The notes under the pieces: model-generated
Told to the model about the DNA's origin: nothing
The model's database searches: none
The model's input: the letters and a program-made list of their open reading frames with translations, nothing else
Program-made: the position numbers and the translations under genes
DNA from: Oidiodendron maius Zn
Taxonomy: Eukaryota > Ascomycota > Leotiomycetes > Myxotrichaceae
DNA length: 64,000 nucleotides
Reading direction: 5' to 3'
NCBI GenBank assembly: GCA_000827325.1
Contig: KN832877.1
Span: 372,001 to 436,000 of the forward strand
Shown here: positions 46,132 to 57,600 of the stretch, one piece after another
How the letters are laid out: each line of letters opens with the position of its first letter
How positions within the stretch are numbered: the stretch's first letter is position 1

Positions 46132-48009
46132 TCAGCAGCCAAAGTACCGCTTCTCAACCCACCTTTCCTCAAAGTCTGCAACAATAGCTGAGACAACTAC
46201 CTTCAACCCCGGGAACACCTTTGTCAATCTATTTAGACCCATCCTTCCAGCAAAATAGGTCACGAAGACAATCTTCTCCTCCGGTACGCCGTGATCCACC
46301 AAAACTTGCACCGCCATTAAGGCAGCTCCTCCGCTCGACATCTAATCAAATTAGTCTTCAATATCTCCAGTATGGGCAGAAAGCTAACATACTTGTGGAT
46401 CTAACAGCAAAACTCCGTCATGTGTTTCAATATCATCCGGAAGTTTCAGGTAGTGCAATTCTGGCTCTCCAGTGCGAATATTCGACTGTATGAGTAGGCG
46501 GCCTGTTCTGCAGTCTGGAATAACACGCTTTAATCCAGTCTAATCATGATTATATCAGACGTATTCTGGTTTCAACATTGTGAATGACTCACCTCAAAGG
46601 CTGCGCCAGCTCGAAGAACAATTACAGCACTAGTTTCGCCGGCTGGGAGTAGGCCGCGATATTTGGTGCCCATTGATGTCTCGACAACCTTCTCAGTGAA
46701 ATATATGTTGTTCATTGCACTTTGGTTTATTAGTAATAGATCAAAGGGTATCGAATTTGTATGCTCACTGTTCTACCAGCAAGGTTGTTAGCCTATCAAA
46801 GTAAAATATGAAATCTTCTGTGGACGTGTCAATGTCCTGGATTATAGTGCTCATTCCCCGCAGCTGAGGAGTTTGCACCAGGAGCAAAACATTACGCGAG
46901 ATAGGATCATCCTCAGCGATCTGTCCTAATTTCTTGAGCTCAGCACGGTGGCTTTTAGACTTCTCAGTGAGCGTCCGCTCTATGTATTGGACGACCATCG
47001 CTTCGCAATATCAGCATCTTTCCTATATGGTTGCGATTTACATACTGATAGCGACTCTATTCTCTACTCCCCTCGGTACAATCACATCTCCTTGGCGTTA
47101 GCAATCTAACAAAGCCGGGCATGGAGAACTAACCTGCTACCTTTCTTTGAGGTTCAACATATCTCTCAAAATTCGGTTTCACAAAAGTGAACCACTGCTT
47201 TATGCAGCCTTCAATGTCTCTGCCACGCTCTTCCACATCTCTCAAAACTGCACGGCAGATGTTAGTAGACATAGAAAGGAGTACGAGATCCTTGAAGTAG
47301 GTCAGGAAAATTTGGATGTTGCTGTTGATAGAGAATAATATTAGATCTCATACTTCTTCGACCCAGGCAGGTGTCCGCATCTGCTTCACAAAAAATCTAC
47401 GCGATTAGAAATTGAATGTTAGCATAATATCCCATATATAAATTCGATAAATACGCGGCGATATGGAAGAATACCTTCATATCTAATAATTCAAGTACTC
47501 GAGGGTCGTATAAAGCAAATATACCCTCCAATATCAGGACATGAGGAGAATATATGGAAGTCGTCTTCTCTTCCCTTGCGTGCTTTGCAAACGAATATAT
47601 GGGAATTTCTGCTCTCTTGCTGTTTCTCATTACTAAAACGAACAGGGCCCAGATGGAGCAACAACATACCCAGCTTTGAGGTCTCGCAAGCGACTGACCA
47701 GGACATCAAAATCAATGGCTTCTGGAGAATCGAAATCATATTCATTTAAGAAAGCTTGGCGTGATGCTTCTGCATCCAAAGTCTTGTAGAATGAATCCTA
47801 TACACCGGGTTAATAATCCGTTACTAATGAAGAAATTTCATAGGACAGAATACCATTGAGAGAATGACAACCCATGGGAGATTTAGCTTAGACACAATAG
47901 CATGAGACAAGGTAGATTTCCCCGACCCTGAAGACCCAGCAATGCCAATGATACTGACATCGGCCCATGGCGGCGAATAATGTGTCTTATGGTTCACTGT
48001 ATCTTTCAT
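46132..48009 (-). CDS. URK1: Bifunctional uridine kinase / uracil phosphoribosyltransferase-like protein (Urk1)
   Basis: Pyrimidine salvage enzyme phosphorylating uridine and cytidine. Ten minus-strand exons: 47854..48009, 47670..47797, 47475..47619, 47354..47396, 47134..47247, 47046..47087, 46769..47000, 46593..46719, 46393..46539 and 46132..46341, giving 447 residues. The kinase has Walker A GIAGSSGSGKS, VVILSM-DSFYK, SPHVLILEGIFALYD, and the joined [32 protein letters not shown] (given in parts). The C-terminal half is UPRT-like with RVIPDCRTGRLLIQSN, LLLDPQ-MSSGGAALMAV in the PRPP-loop position, and the end EERWVEKRYFGC. The PRPP loop departs from the active DPxxxTGxT pattern, so UPRT activity is doubtful, as in other eukaryotic fusions. 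A further 5' exon is possible. Divergent from GID8 with about 300 nt between. Confidence 0.9.
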
Positions 48010-48304
48010 ATTCACAGATTACAGGGTCTACAGTGTTCAGATCCTCTCTCGCTCCCTTCCTGCGTTGTTTGGCTGTGGCGGTTTGAAGGAGATATGATGT
48101 GGTCACGTGAGAATTATGCTAACCGTGAAAGGCAATTACGCTCTCTAGCGGGCCTTCGCCAAAGCTTGCACTGAGCCGCACATTCTCCTTCCACATCATC
48201 CTGTTTCTTACTTCCATCGGCTTCAGTGCTGGACACTCCGGCCTTCCTTCTTCACGAGCCCCTTATCCCATATGGGACTCTAGACAATCCATGTCGCTGC
48301 AAGA

Positions 48305-49568
48305 ATGGTCGGTTTCATTCCAAACTGTGTCTCACTGCACACAAAGCTGACTGTTTCTAGACTTCCTCAACTGCTTCAACAACCACTCCTCTACGGCATT
48401 CCTTTGAATCCCGGGTCGATGATGTTAAGCCGATGAAAAGGTATATATTACTCTCACTTGAAACCATACGTCTTGCCTTGCGGACCCGGTGCTGGCGACT
48501 TCTATGTTGCTCGGCTTCTAGCTACTTGCAGACTCTACATGATGACATTCATCAACTGGGAATCTCTCCTAAAAATTAAGCATGCGGAGAATTTAACTGT
48601 TGTTTATCTGATCGATTGCCACTGGCAGACTATTCGCTGCAACCCGATCACTTATAATGGACCGTTCTGATCTGTCAAAGCTAATTGCTCTCTTGGATAG
48701 TGATATCAACGCGCTAATCTTGGACTATCTCACGACCGAAGGCTACCCCTCTGCAGCCGCAAGATTCTCGAAGGAGGCAAATCTTCGTCCACACCAGGAA
48801 GAAGAATCTGTCAAGGCTCGCCAGCAGATCCAACACTCGATACATTTGGGCAGCATTCAAGAAGCCATTAATGGATTGAATGAGCTTGATCCACAGGTCA
48901 GTAAGCGAGCAGTTTTCTGTCCTTCGTATCCCTGCTATGATTAGACACGAGTTCATGCACCACTCATATAGCCTTCGGGTCGTTGATGAGAAAAATTACC
49001 AACTTCAGTCCTCAGTATGAGCAGACAACAACTTAAAAACAGTTTTTAGAAATTGCTTTTCATCAATTCCATTACTGACAAAATGAAATAGGTCCTCGAC
49101 AGCGACCCTGCTCTCCACTTTGCTCTGCTCCGGCTTCAACTGGTCGAGCTCATTCGGGCGTGCAAATTTCCTGCTGAAGGTGACATCACACCTACCATTG
49201 CCCCCGTCATCGAGTTTGCCAGCACGCACCTTGCACCTCGAGCACCTTCCAATCCAGAATGGCTAGAGGACTTGGAGCGAACGATGGGGCTACTCATTTT
49301 CGACCATAATGAGCTTCAGCCACAGCTTGCTGCTATCTTGCATCCGGACCTCCGAAAGTCTGTCGCGGACAGAGTGAATAGGGCCATTTTGAAGTGCCAG
49401 AACCAAAGAAGAGATGCTGCTATCAGAAGTCTGGTTCGTCTTCGGGCATGGGCAGAAAATGCTGCAAGAGACAGCAAGAAGGACCTCCCTGCTCACATTG
49501 AATTGGGGCTAGATGCACACGAGAGTAATGATACACAAGAAAACGGTCATGAGCCGATGATTACATGA
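48305..49568 (+). CDS. GID8: Gid8-like LisH/CTLH subunit of the GID/CTLH ubiquitin ligase
   Basis: Scaffold subunit of the multisubunit E3 that degrades gluconeogenic enzymes. Proposed exons 48305..48307 (ATG only), 48361..48440, 48701..48896 and 49092..49568 give 251 residues. Exon 2 encodes TSSTASTTTPLRHSFESRV then DDVKPMK; exon 3 begins S-DINALILDYLTTEGYPSAA (the LisH helix), then FSKEANL; later come the CTLH region (HSIHLGSIQEAINGLNELDP-Q) and CRA part (LHFALLRLQLVELIRACKF). An alternative start is ATG 48657, which reads into exon 3 without splicing and gives MDRSDLSKLIALLD before the LisH; I prefer the spliced form because it restores a conserved VDDVKP segment. The 3 nt first exon has a weak GTCGGT donor and is the least certain part. 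Confidence 0.85.
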
Positions 49569-50453
49569 CGAATTTGATTGGGTGAATGGCATTGGCGTTT
49601 ATGATACGGTGTTGTCTCGTCTGGATGGAATTGTCGTTGGAGGCACAAACCGAGGTCAGGCGTACCGCATCTGGGAGGTTTTCAATCAACGGTGTACCGA
49701 TAGGAGTTGTTTCATGGCATGGGATCGGCGCATGGGTTACAGAAGAGAGGGTCGGTCGAACAGAAGCTTTTCGGGCACGTCTGCGTGCTTGAAACCGACA
49801 AGCTACGCACGCTCGCCAGTCTATACCGGAAGTAACTACATCTAATAGGTGCTAATACTGTACATGCAAACAAACACTTGTGGTAGCCATCGCCATTTCA
49901 AGGTGAGTCTATTCAGGGTAGAAGCCTCCGTCTTGTCTTATTCATCGTGTGACAACCTCCCCTTCTGGTTCTCTTTGAAAAGTGGAACTTATTGAACTTT
50001 TCGGCACGTAGCATCCGGAAGAGCCGCCTCTTCGGGTTTCTTCATACATTGAAGTGCTTGGCCAGCAAGACAAACCAAGAAGCACTGCCAAGAACCGATT
50101 TTGAAGCGATTTGAATGTATGCATGGCTTCCATCGAAAGTTTAATTTCGCATTTAGTGTTTCTACGTATCAAATATTAAATTTTCGAAGCCCCTGGCGGA
50201 AAACACGGTCCGATCTAGTGGCGTTCGTTAAGAGTCTTTGACCCTGGGCGGGTTACCGTGACGTAGCCAAAGCTGTGAGCGGATTAATACTGGCTATGCG
50301 GCACCCGCATCCGAGAGCATTCATGCCTCCTAGCAACCCAACAGCCACTGTTGATTGCTATCTCCAGCCATTCTTTTTGGTAGACTTCGCACCAATATGC
50401 CAGTCGCTCTTTGACGCTATATACACAGGTCGGAAATTGTAGCTCACCTAGCA
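49569..50453. other. Intergenic region GID8 to NDE1
   Basis: About 885 nt: 3' UTR of GID8 and promoter of NDE1, both plus strand. Short frames at 49582-49845 have no recognisable motif. Confidence 0.4.
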
Positions 50454-52576
50454 ATGTTGCGGCAGCAACCCGCTGCTCGTCTTGTGAGCCTGGGCTTGGG
50501 CCGCTCATTCAGCTCCCCAAGAGGCGCGTCTCTCCTTTCCAAGCGGATATATAGCTCCTCCAACCTCATAGCAGCCCGAAATTTCCACTCAATTCGTTAT
50601 CGCCCGAAGTCTATCCTATTCCCTGAGCATGCGCCGTTCCCCCTCTCGCACCAGACCATCCGTTTCGTATCAGGCAAGCCATTGCCGCAACGACGATCGC
50701 GGGTCTTGAATTTCTTATACCGATCCGCAGCATACTTGGGTGCTTCGATCGTGTTTGTGGGATTGGGCGTGGTTGGGTTCTTTGCATATGATGCTTCAAC
50801 ATATCGCGAGGATTTGACCTATAACGATATCAAGGTCTCGAAGTTGGCTCTGTCGCCTAGAAGAGGCGGGCCGAAGAATCTCCCTATCGCGGAGGTTCAG
50901 ATTGACGATGACGACTGCGAGGAAATGCAAAAGCAAAAGGACAAGCCAAAGCTGGTGATCCTCGGCGCCGGATGGGGAAGCGTTGCTTTGTTGAAGACAC
51001 TGGTACCAGACAACTTCCATGTCACCCTAGTCTCGCCCTCGAACTATTTTCTTTTCACTCCAATGCTCCCTTCTGCGACGGTTGGGACACTGGAACTGAG
51101 ATCACTCATTGAACCGATCAGACGCATTGTCAACAGGGTCAGAGGTCATTTCATCCAGGCCAGGGCTGAAAATATTGAGTTTTCCGAAAAGCTGGTAGAA
51201 TTGTCGCAGAAAGACAGCAATGGAAAGGAAGTACGGTTTTACCTCCCATATGACAAACTTGTCATCGGGGTTGGATCGACAACAAACCCTCATGGTGTCA
51301 AAGGCCTTCAGAACTGTCACTTCTTAAAGGACATTGAAGATGCGCAGAAGATTCATAACTCGATCATCACGAACTTGGAGACTGCCTGCCTCCCTACAAC
51401 ATCTGATGAGGAGAGAAGAAGGCTGCTGTCTTTTGTTGTCTGTGGCGGTGGCCCAACTGGAGTAGAATTTGCAGCCGAACTGTTTGATCTCCTGAACGAG
51501 GATCTGACTGCGCACTTCCCAAAGATTATTCGCAATGAGATCTCGGTGCACTTGATTCAGAGCAGAGGACATATTCTCAATACATATGACGAGGCAGTCT
51601 CAAAATATGCGGAAGGTCGCTTCTCTCGCGACCAGGTTGGAGTTCTTACTAACTCAAGGGTCAAGGAAGTGAAGACGGACAAGATCCTATTTACCCAGCA
51701 AGATGAAAACGGCAAAATAATTACAAAAGAGATACCAATGGGATTCTGTCTCTGGTCAACTGGAGTCTCCCAGACCGAATTTTGCAAGAGGGCATCAGCT
51801 GCTCTTGGAACTGCTCAAACTAATCGCCACGCACTCGAGACTGATACTCACCTGCGGTTGAATGGGACCCCATTGGGAGATGTATACGCTATCGGCGATT
51901 GTTCAACTGTTCAAAACAACGTAGCAGACCATCTAGTCACCTTCTTGCGATCCATAGCATGGGAGAAGGGTAAGGACCCCGAAAACGTGCATATCACATT
52001 TGGAGAGTGGCGTGATGTTGCTCTTAGAGTCCGCAAGCGCTTCCCCCAAGCAGCAGACCACCTTAAGCGCCTCGATAAGCTCTTCGAGGTTTATGACAAG
52101 GACCAGTCTGGAACCCTCGAATTCGACGAGCTACGGGAGCTCTTGCTTCAAATCGACAGCAAGCTTACGTCTCTCCCGGCAACAGCGCAGCGAGCCCACC
52201 AACAGGGCCAGTACCTGGGCCATAAATTCAACAAGATGGCCCAGGCTGCTCCCGGAATGAGCGTGAATGATGTTAGGGACGGGGACATAGACGAAGCAGT
52301 CTACAAAGCCTTCGAATATCACCACCTGGGAAGTTTGGCGTACATTGGCAACTCGGCCGTCTTTGACCTTGGCGGGGGCTGGAGCATGACTGGAGGCCTG
52401 TGGGCGGTATATGCCTGGAGGAGCGTGTACTTTGCGCAGAGCGTGAGTTTTAGAACGAGAATCTTGCTGGCTATGGACTGGGCGAAGAGAGCACTCTTTG
52501 GAAGAGGTGAGTACCGCCGTACCAAATGCTCTTAGGAGTTCTTTACTAAAATCCCACAGATCTTATGAGTTGGTAG
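50454..52576 (+). CDS. NDE1: External calcium-binding alternative NADH dehydrogenase (NDE type)
   Basis: Rotenone-insensitive type II NADH:ubiquinone oxidoreductase of the inner mitochondrial membrane. Exons 50454..52506 and 52560..52576 (53 nt intron) give 689 residues. An Arg-rich mitochondrial presequence (MLRQQPAARLVSLGLGRSF) is followed by one membrane anchor near residues 90-115 (AYLGASIVFVGLGVVGFFAY), then two dinucleotide folds: LVILGAGWGSVALL and FVVCGGGPTGVEFAAEL. Between the second fold and C-terminus sits an EF-hand (DKDQSGTLEFDE, about residues 548-559) with all ligand positions filled, as in the calcium-dependent Neurospora enzyme. The C-terminus GSLAYIGNSAVFDLGG and the spliced end ALFGR-DLMSW match the membrane-binding tail of the family. 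Confidence 0.95.
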
Positions 52577-52791
52577 ATATCCTAAGGCACGATAGGAATA
52601 TAAACCGAAGCGGCCTGTACTGTTTTATGAGCGTCGCAAAGTGAGAGGGTAATGCTTATAAATAGGTTAGCCGGTTATGAGAATAGAGAAAATACACTGG
52701 ACTAGCAAGTGGTCTCAAGTTCCGTCAATATAGGCTTGATATATTTGGCATCATCGTGAAACTTTTGATCCATCTACTCTCTATAAGTCCT

Positions 52792-54169
52792 CTAGTGTAA
52801 CATGAAGTCTTTATGTGACCACTTCTCAGTAGCTTTCCTCTTGGCTTTCTTAGCAAAGCTAATCGGCCTCCTACTCTCCAACTTCCCTCTAGTCAGCAAG
52901 CTCCTATACCTATCCTTCAGCAGGTTCCCCTCGGGCTTCAGCAGCCGCAGCGATTCCTGCAGCTCATCCGGGAGGACCAACTCCAGATCTTTCTCCGGCA
53001 AAGCAATTTTGCCCAGCTTCCTCCTTCGCAGCTCCATGTCGTCTCCCTCGCTGCTACTATCCTCATTCTGCTTCAGGCGAATCAGCGCGCGCAATTGCTC
53101 CTTCTCGGCCACAGCCTTCGCGATCTTCTTGACCTGCGCGGCCTGCTCGTTCTTCTTCTTGATGTTTGCAGCCATCTTCGCCTTCCGCTCCTCTTCTTTT
53201 CGTCTCTTGATGCGGTTCCTCTGCGCGGGGGTCTTGCGCTCTGCTCTCTTGGCGCTCAATCGAATGTCCTCGGTCCCGCTCTCGAATCCCTCCCAGGCAG
53301 AGTCCTCCTCCCATTCTGATAATTCGGCTCGTGCTTCGGCCTCTTCGGCCTCGGCTGCTGACTTTGCAGCCGCTTCGAGCTTGACCCGCTCCTCTTCTGC
53401 TGCTGCAAGCCGTTTCTGCTCTGCCACTAGCTCCTTCTCTCCTTCGGCAAGGAAGCGCTCTTCGTAGTCCGTGTATATGGGATTGTAGCTGTATCCTCCA
53501 TCCGGTTTCTTAACTGCCGGGATAGCTTTTCCGCTGGCAGCCAGCGATATTGGTTTATGCTTTAAGGTGACGGGTGCCCTCTTTTTCTTGGCCTTCTCCA
53601 AGAAGGAATATCTAGGGTCCTGTTTAGCTTCTTCCTCATCTCTTTTGGTATCCCATGGATCGAAGGAAGCTTCCGTGACCTCGATAGAACTCTCTTCCTG
53701 TCGTCCATCCGCCACCTTGCGCAATCTGGCCAATTCCCTGTGGGATACATAACTGGATCTTTGCCGCTTGGGCTGGATAATGCCATCTGTTGTCTTGTCG
53801 CCAGAACGCTTGCGTAGAGAAACGGCGGGGACAGCTGATCGCCGGGCGATAATCTCATCCGCCCTGAGGGGCTTGGATGACTTTAAGAGTTTCTTAGCTA
53901 TCGAGGCATCTCCTGCCGTATCGAGCATGAAAAGCTCTGACGAGTCCTTTTCGGCGATGACTCCACTTTGGCAAACATTAGTGTCATTCAGAGATGACTG
54001 ATATAGTGTAATCGTACCCTTTGATCAGTTCGTCCCGCACTTCTTCCAACCCCTCTTGAATATCCGTAACATCGACATTTTTCCTCCAAGCCTTCTTCCC
54101 TTTTCGTGACGATTGCCTATATTGCTGCGGTGCCCCTGGAGAGACCGTTGCCGGTTTTATAAGAGGCAT
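52792..54169 (-). CDS. NOP53: 60S ribosome biogenesis factor Nop53
   Basis: Nucleolar factor that recruits the exosome-associated helicase Mtr4 to trim 7S pre-rRNA. Minus-strand exons 54018..54169 and 52792..53965 with a 52 nt intron give 441 residues. The N-terminus MPLIKPATVSPGAPQQYRQS and SSRKGKKAWRKNVDV, then the join DELIKG-GVIAEKDSSELFMLD, match the family. The middle has the RKRSGDKT region, then GYSYNPIYTDYEERFL typical of Nop53/GLTSCR2, followed by a long Glu/Lys/Ala coiled-coil with KKKNEQ and SSSEGDD. The end DRYRSLLTRGKLESRRPI is the conserved C-terminal block. I could not place an AIM (Mtr4 arch-binding) motif with certainty. Confidence 0.9.
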
Positions 54170-54480
54170 TTGGCGATTATACGTGTGGAAAGAGAAAAAT
54201 TGGGTTCGTTGTTATGATCTGGGATGGGGTGTTGAATTTTCGACCGAAAATATTTAAGGTTGGGATTCCGGGGAGCCTAGCGGGTGCAAAGCCACACGCT
54301 CACGAGATTTAGTCGCCAGATTTCCTATATCTCTTGTGCCTACGCGTGCTGTCCCTCAACCCCCTTTTTCATCCGACTCTTCGTGCTCTGAACGAGTCTC
54401 TGACACTCGGACCTTAGCATACGATATAATTTCCTCTCCGTCGACCTGCTCCGACCGAGATATATCCAGGGGCGTTAAAG
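54170..54480. promoter_or_regulatory. Divergent promoter NOP53 / YPT6
   Basis: 311 nt between two divergent start codons, so it must hold both promoters or a shared one. Pyrimidine-rich on the plus strand next to YPT6. No specific binding site is claimed. Confidence 0.5.
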
Positions 54481-55366
<886 letters not shown>

Positions 55367-55951
55367 ACAGGGGAAGAGAAGAGTTTAATTCCTGGACTTG
55401 TCTAATTTCGGAACGCTCAAGGATAGAAGCAGAGCGTTCAGCGAATTGGCAGTGTACTGATTATGATACCGAGAGCGACCATTTGATGTACAGTGTACTA
55501 ATAATATTTACCAGCGAGATAATGATTTTATGTTAATCCAGGACCTTTCTCAGGTGTGGCGTGTGTAGGAGATGTCTCACGCTAAGCACTGGAACGCAGC
55601 ATTAGAATGACAAGCAAGTAACTCCAGATAAGACATGGGCAAAATGCCTTCCCAAAAATTTGTAACCGTCAAATTCAAAAAGACCTATCACCAGTTGTTG
55701 GCCCCTCGACTTCATCAGTAAAAGGCAATTTTCATCCTACTAAAATCTGATTTTGGTCTAAGCCTCATCAAGGATGTGTCACGTGAGGATGTGCAGACTT
55801 GAGTAAGACGCCTCAAACGCCGAGCCACCCGGGCATACACCTCATCTTAGGCCTTCCTTCGACTGAGAAGGTTCTCTCCTCTCCTTTCAACCACCATCAC
55901 AAAACTCATTGACTCGAATCCCCGCCAGGCTCACTGTTACCAGTACCAGAC
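55367..55951. other. Intergenic region YPT6 to KEI1
   Basis: 585 nt between tandem genes: 3' UTR then promoter and a C/T-rich leader from about 55850. Nothing else recognised. Confidence 0.4.
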
Positions 55952-56984
55952 ATGGCCGTCGCCCCACGATGGCTGCGGGTTCCGCGCCCAAGAGTATGTC
56001 CCCGTGTTGGTGATTTGATGGATGAAGGATCTAACCAAGACACAGACTTTCCTTTACATTATGAGCCTGCGCACAGGAACTGAGATGATCTCGCTGAGCA
56101 TGATATTCAATAAGATCACCGGCTTCTACGGCCTCCTCGCTATCCTCACCGGCTTCAGTCTGTCGCCATTGCAACTCTGCATGTATCTCTATTCCCTCGC
56201 CGCACTCATCCTTCTCGCCTTCCTCATGCCACATATTCGAAAACAGACTCCCTTCCAATGCCTGGCGTTGGCATGGCTATACCTGGTCGACACTATCGTC
56301 AACACGGCTTTCACTGCCGCATTCGCAGTAACGTGGCTCATTGCCGTCAGTGCAGACACAACGCATACCAAGACTCCTGGCAGCGTGGCCGGGAGTGGTG
56401 CAATTGACGTTGCGGCTGGGATGGTAAACCGCAGGTATAACATGGACGATGCCGATGTGACTTCCAACCAAATGACTGCAGCAGAAGATGTCGTTGCGGC
56501 GGTCACGGGCGCGGCGACGACAGCGGCCGCAGGAAGTCCAAGCTTGGGTGACGCCGTAGGAATTGAAGAGACCATACCCAGCATTCTTCTTGTCGTGCTC
56601 ATTACACTGGTCCGGGTTTACTTCATTCTGGTTGTTATGGCGTTTGCAAGACAGGTTCTGCGACAACACATGTACTCAACATCAACTGCGCAAAAGACGC
56701 AATTCCGCATTGATGGGACTGTAGACGTTCCCGCTTCCAACCCCTTTGCAGTTGGCAGATCAGCTGGGCAAGGCTGGAAAGGAAAGCTGGGGCGACTTAT
56801 GGTTAGCATTGGCGAAGGCTACTGGCTTGGAGGGCAAGCAGATGACGAGTGGGTCAAGGGTTTGGATGGACGGTTCAAGTCGAGGAAGGCACCGTCTGGG
56901 CCACCCGGTACCGTAGAGCGAGAGAGGAGGGCGCGGAGCGGGACGGGACCGCCCCTCCCCTCGCCAAGCGTGTTGAAGGCGTAA
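55952..56984 (+). CDS. KEI1: Inositol phosphorylceramide synthase regulatory subunit Kei1
   Basis: Golgi membrane subunit required by the IPC synthase Aur1/AUR-type catalytic protein. Exons 55952..55993 and 56046..56984 give 326 residues. The start WLRVPRPR-TFLYIMSLRTG, then TEMISLSMIFNKITGFYGLL, is the family signature. Four hydrophobic segments are visible (residues about 28-55, 58-75, 83-115 and 200-220). Between segments three and four lies a polar loop containing Arg-Arg at residues 143-144 (NRRYN); the yeast protein is cut by Kex2 after a dibasic site in this loop. A long polar cytosolic C-terminus is basic and Pro-rich. The first exon is only 42 nt. Confidence 0.88.
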
Positions 56985-57600
56985 GTCGGGGATAGATTGG
57001 TTTGCATAGCTTTTGGGAGGAGAGTTTCCGCGACTTTCTGTGTCTGATCAGTCAGCTGTAGATGGCGTTAGGTTGTCGATTGGGTTCTGGGCAGTCAAAC
57101 AAAGGAGTTGGCATGTCTTGTGCTCGGGAATAGTAGGCTCGATGGTAATTAAAGAGAGTGGGTGGTGATGTTCACAACAGGCTACACTTTTCCTTGCCGG
57201 CTACTAGAGAGTGAGAATAGACATCGAGACGGCATGGAATAGACAACGTTTGTAGTCGGCCAGTAAGCAGGAGCTTAAATCTAAGCAGAGCTCCCAGGTC
57301 TAGACAGCTTTGCGTTAAATCATTGTTCCTCTTCCCCACAGCATCATCTCGGTGCGGGCATATCATGAAAACGGCGGCGGGTAGAGCGATGGCGTGCTCA
57401 GTTGCGACCCTTCATCACTCGGAAAAGTCACGGGCCAGCCAATCCACCCCGCCAGAATTACTATGTCCACATCCCAATCTGCTCCGAACATACAGAGATT
57501 TCTCCATCTTCAACCCCTCCACGGCGCTAGGAACTCTCCTCGTTCGACTCCGTGGCCATATCCACCGATCTCGGTAGAAGGGGTAAAAAAAAATAAAGCC
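56985..57600. other. Intergenic region KEI1 to MET5
   Basis: About 615 nt between tandem genes: 3' UTR and promoter. A short A-run precedes the MET5 start. Nothing else recognised. Confidence 0.4.

Noticed and set aside
48657-48944. Start of GID8 at ATG 48657
   Set aside because: Kept only as an alternative: splicing from 48440 to 48701 restores the conserved VDDVKP-SDINALILDYL order.
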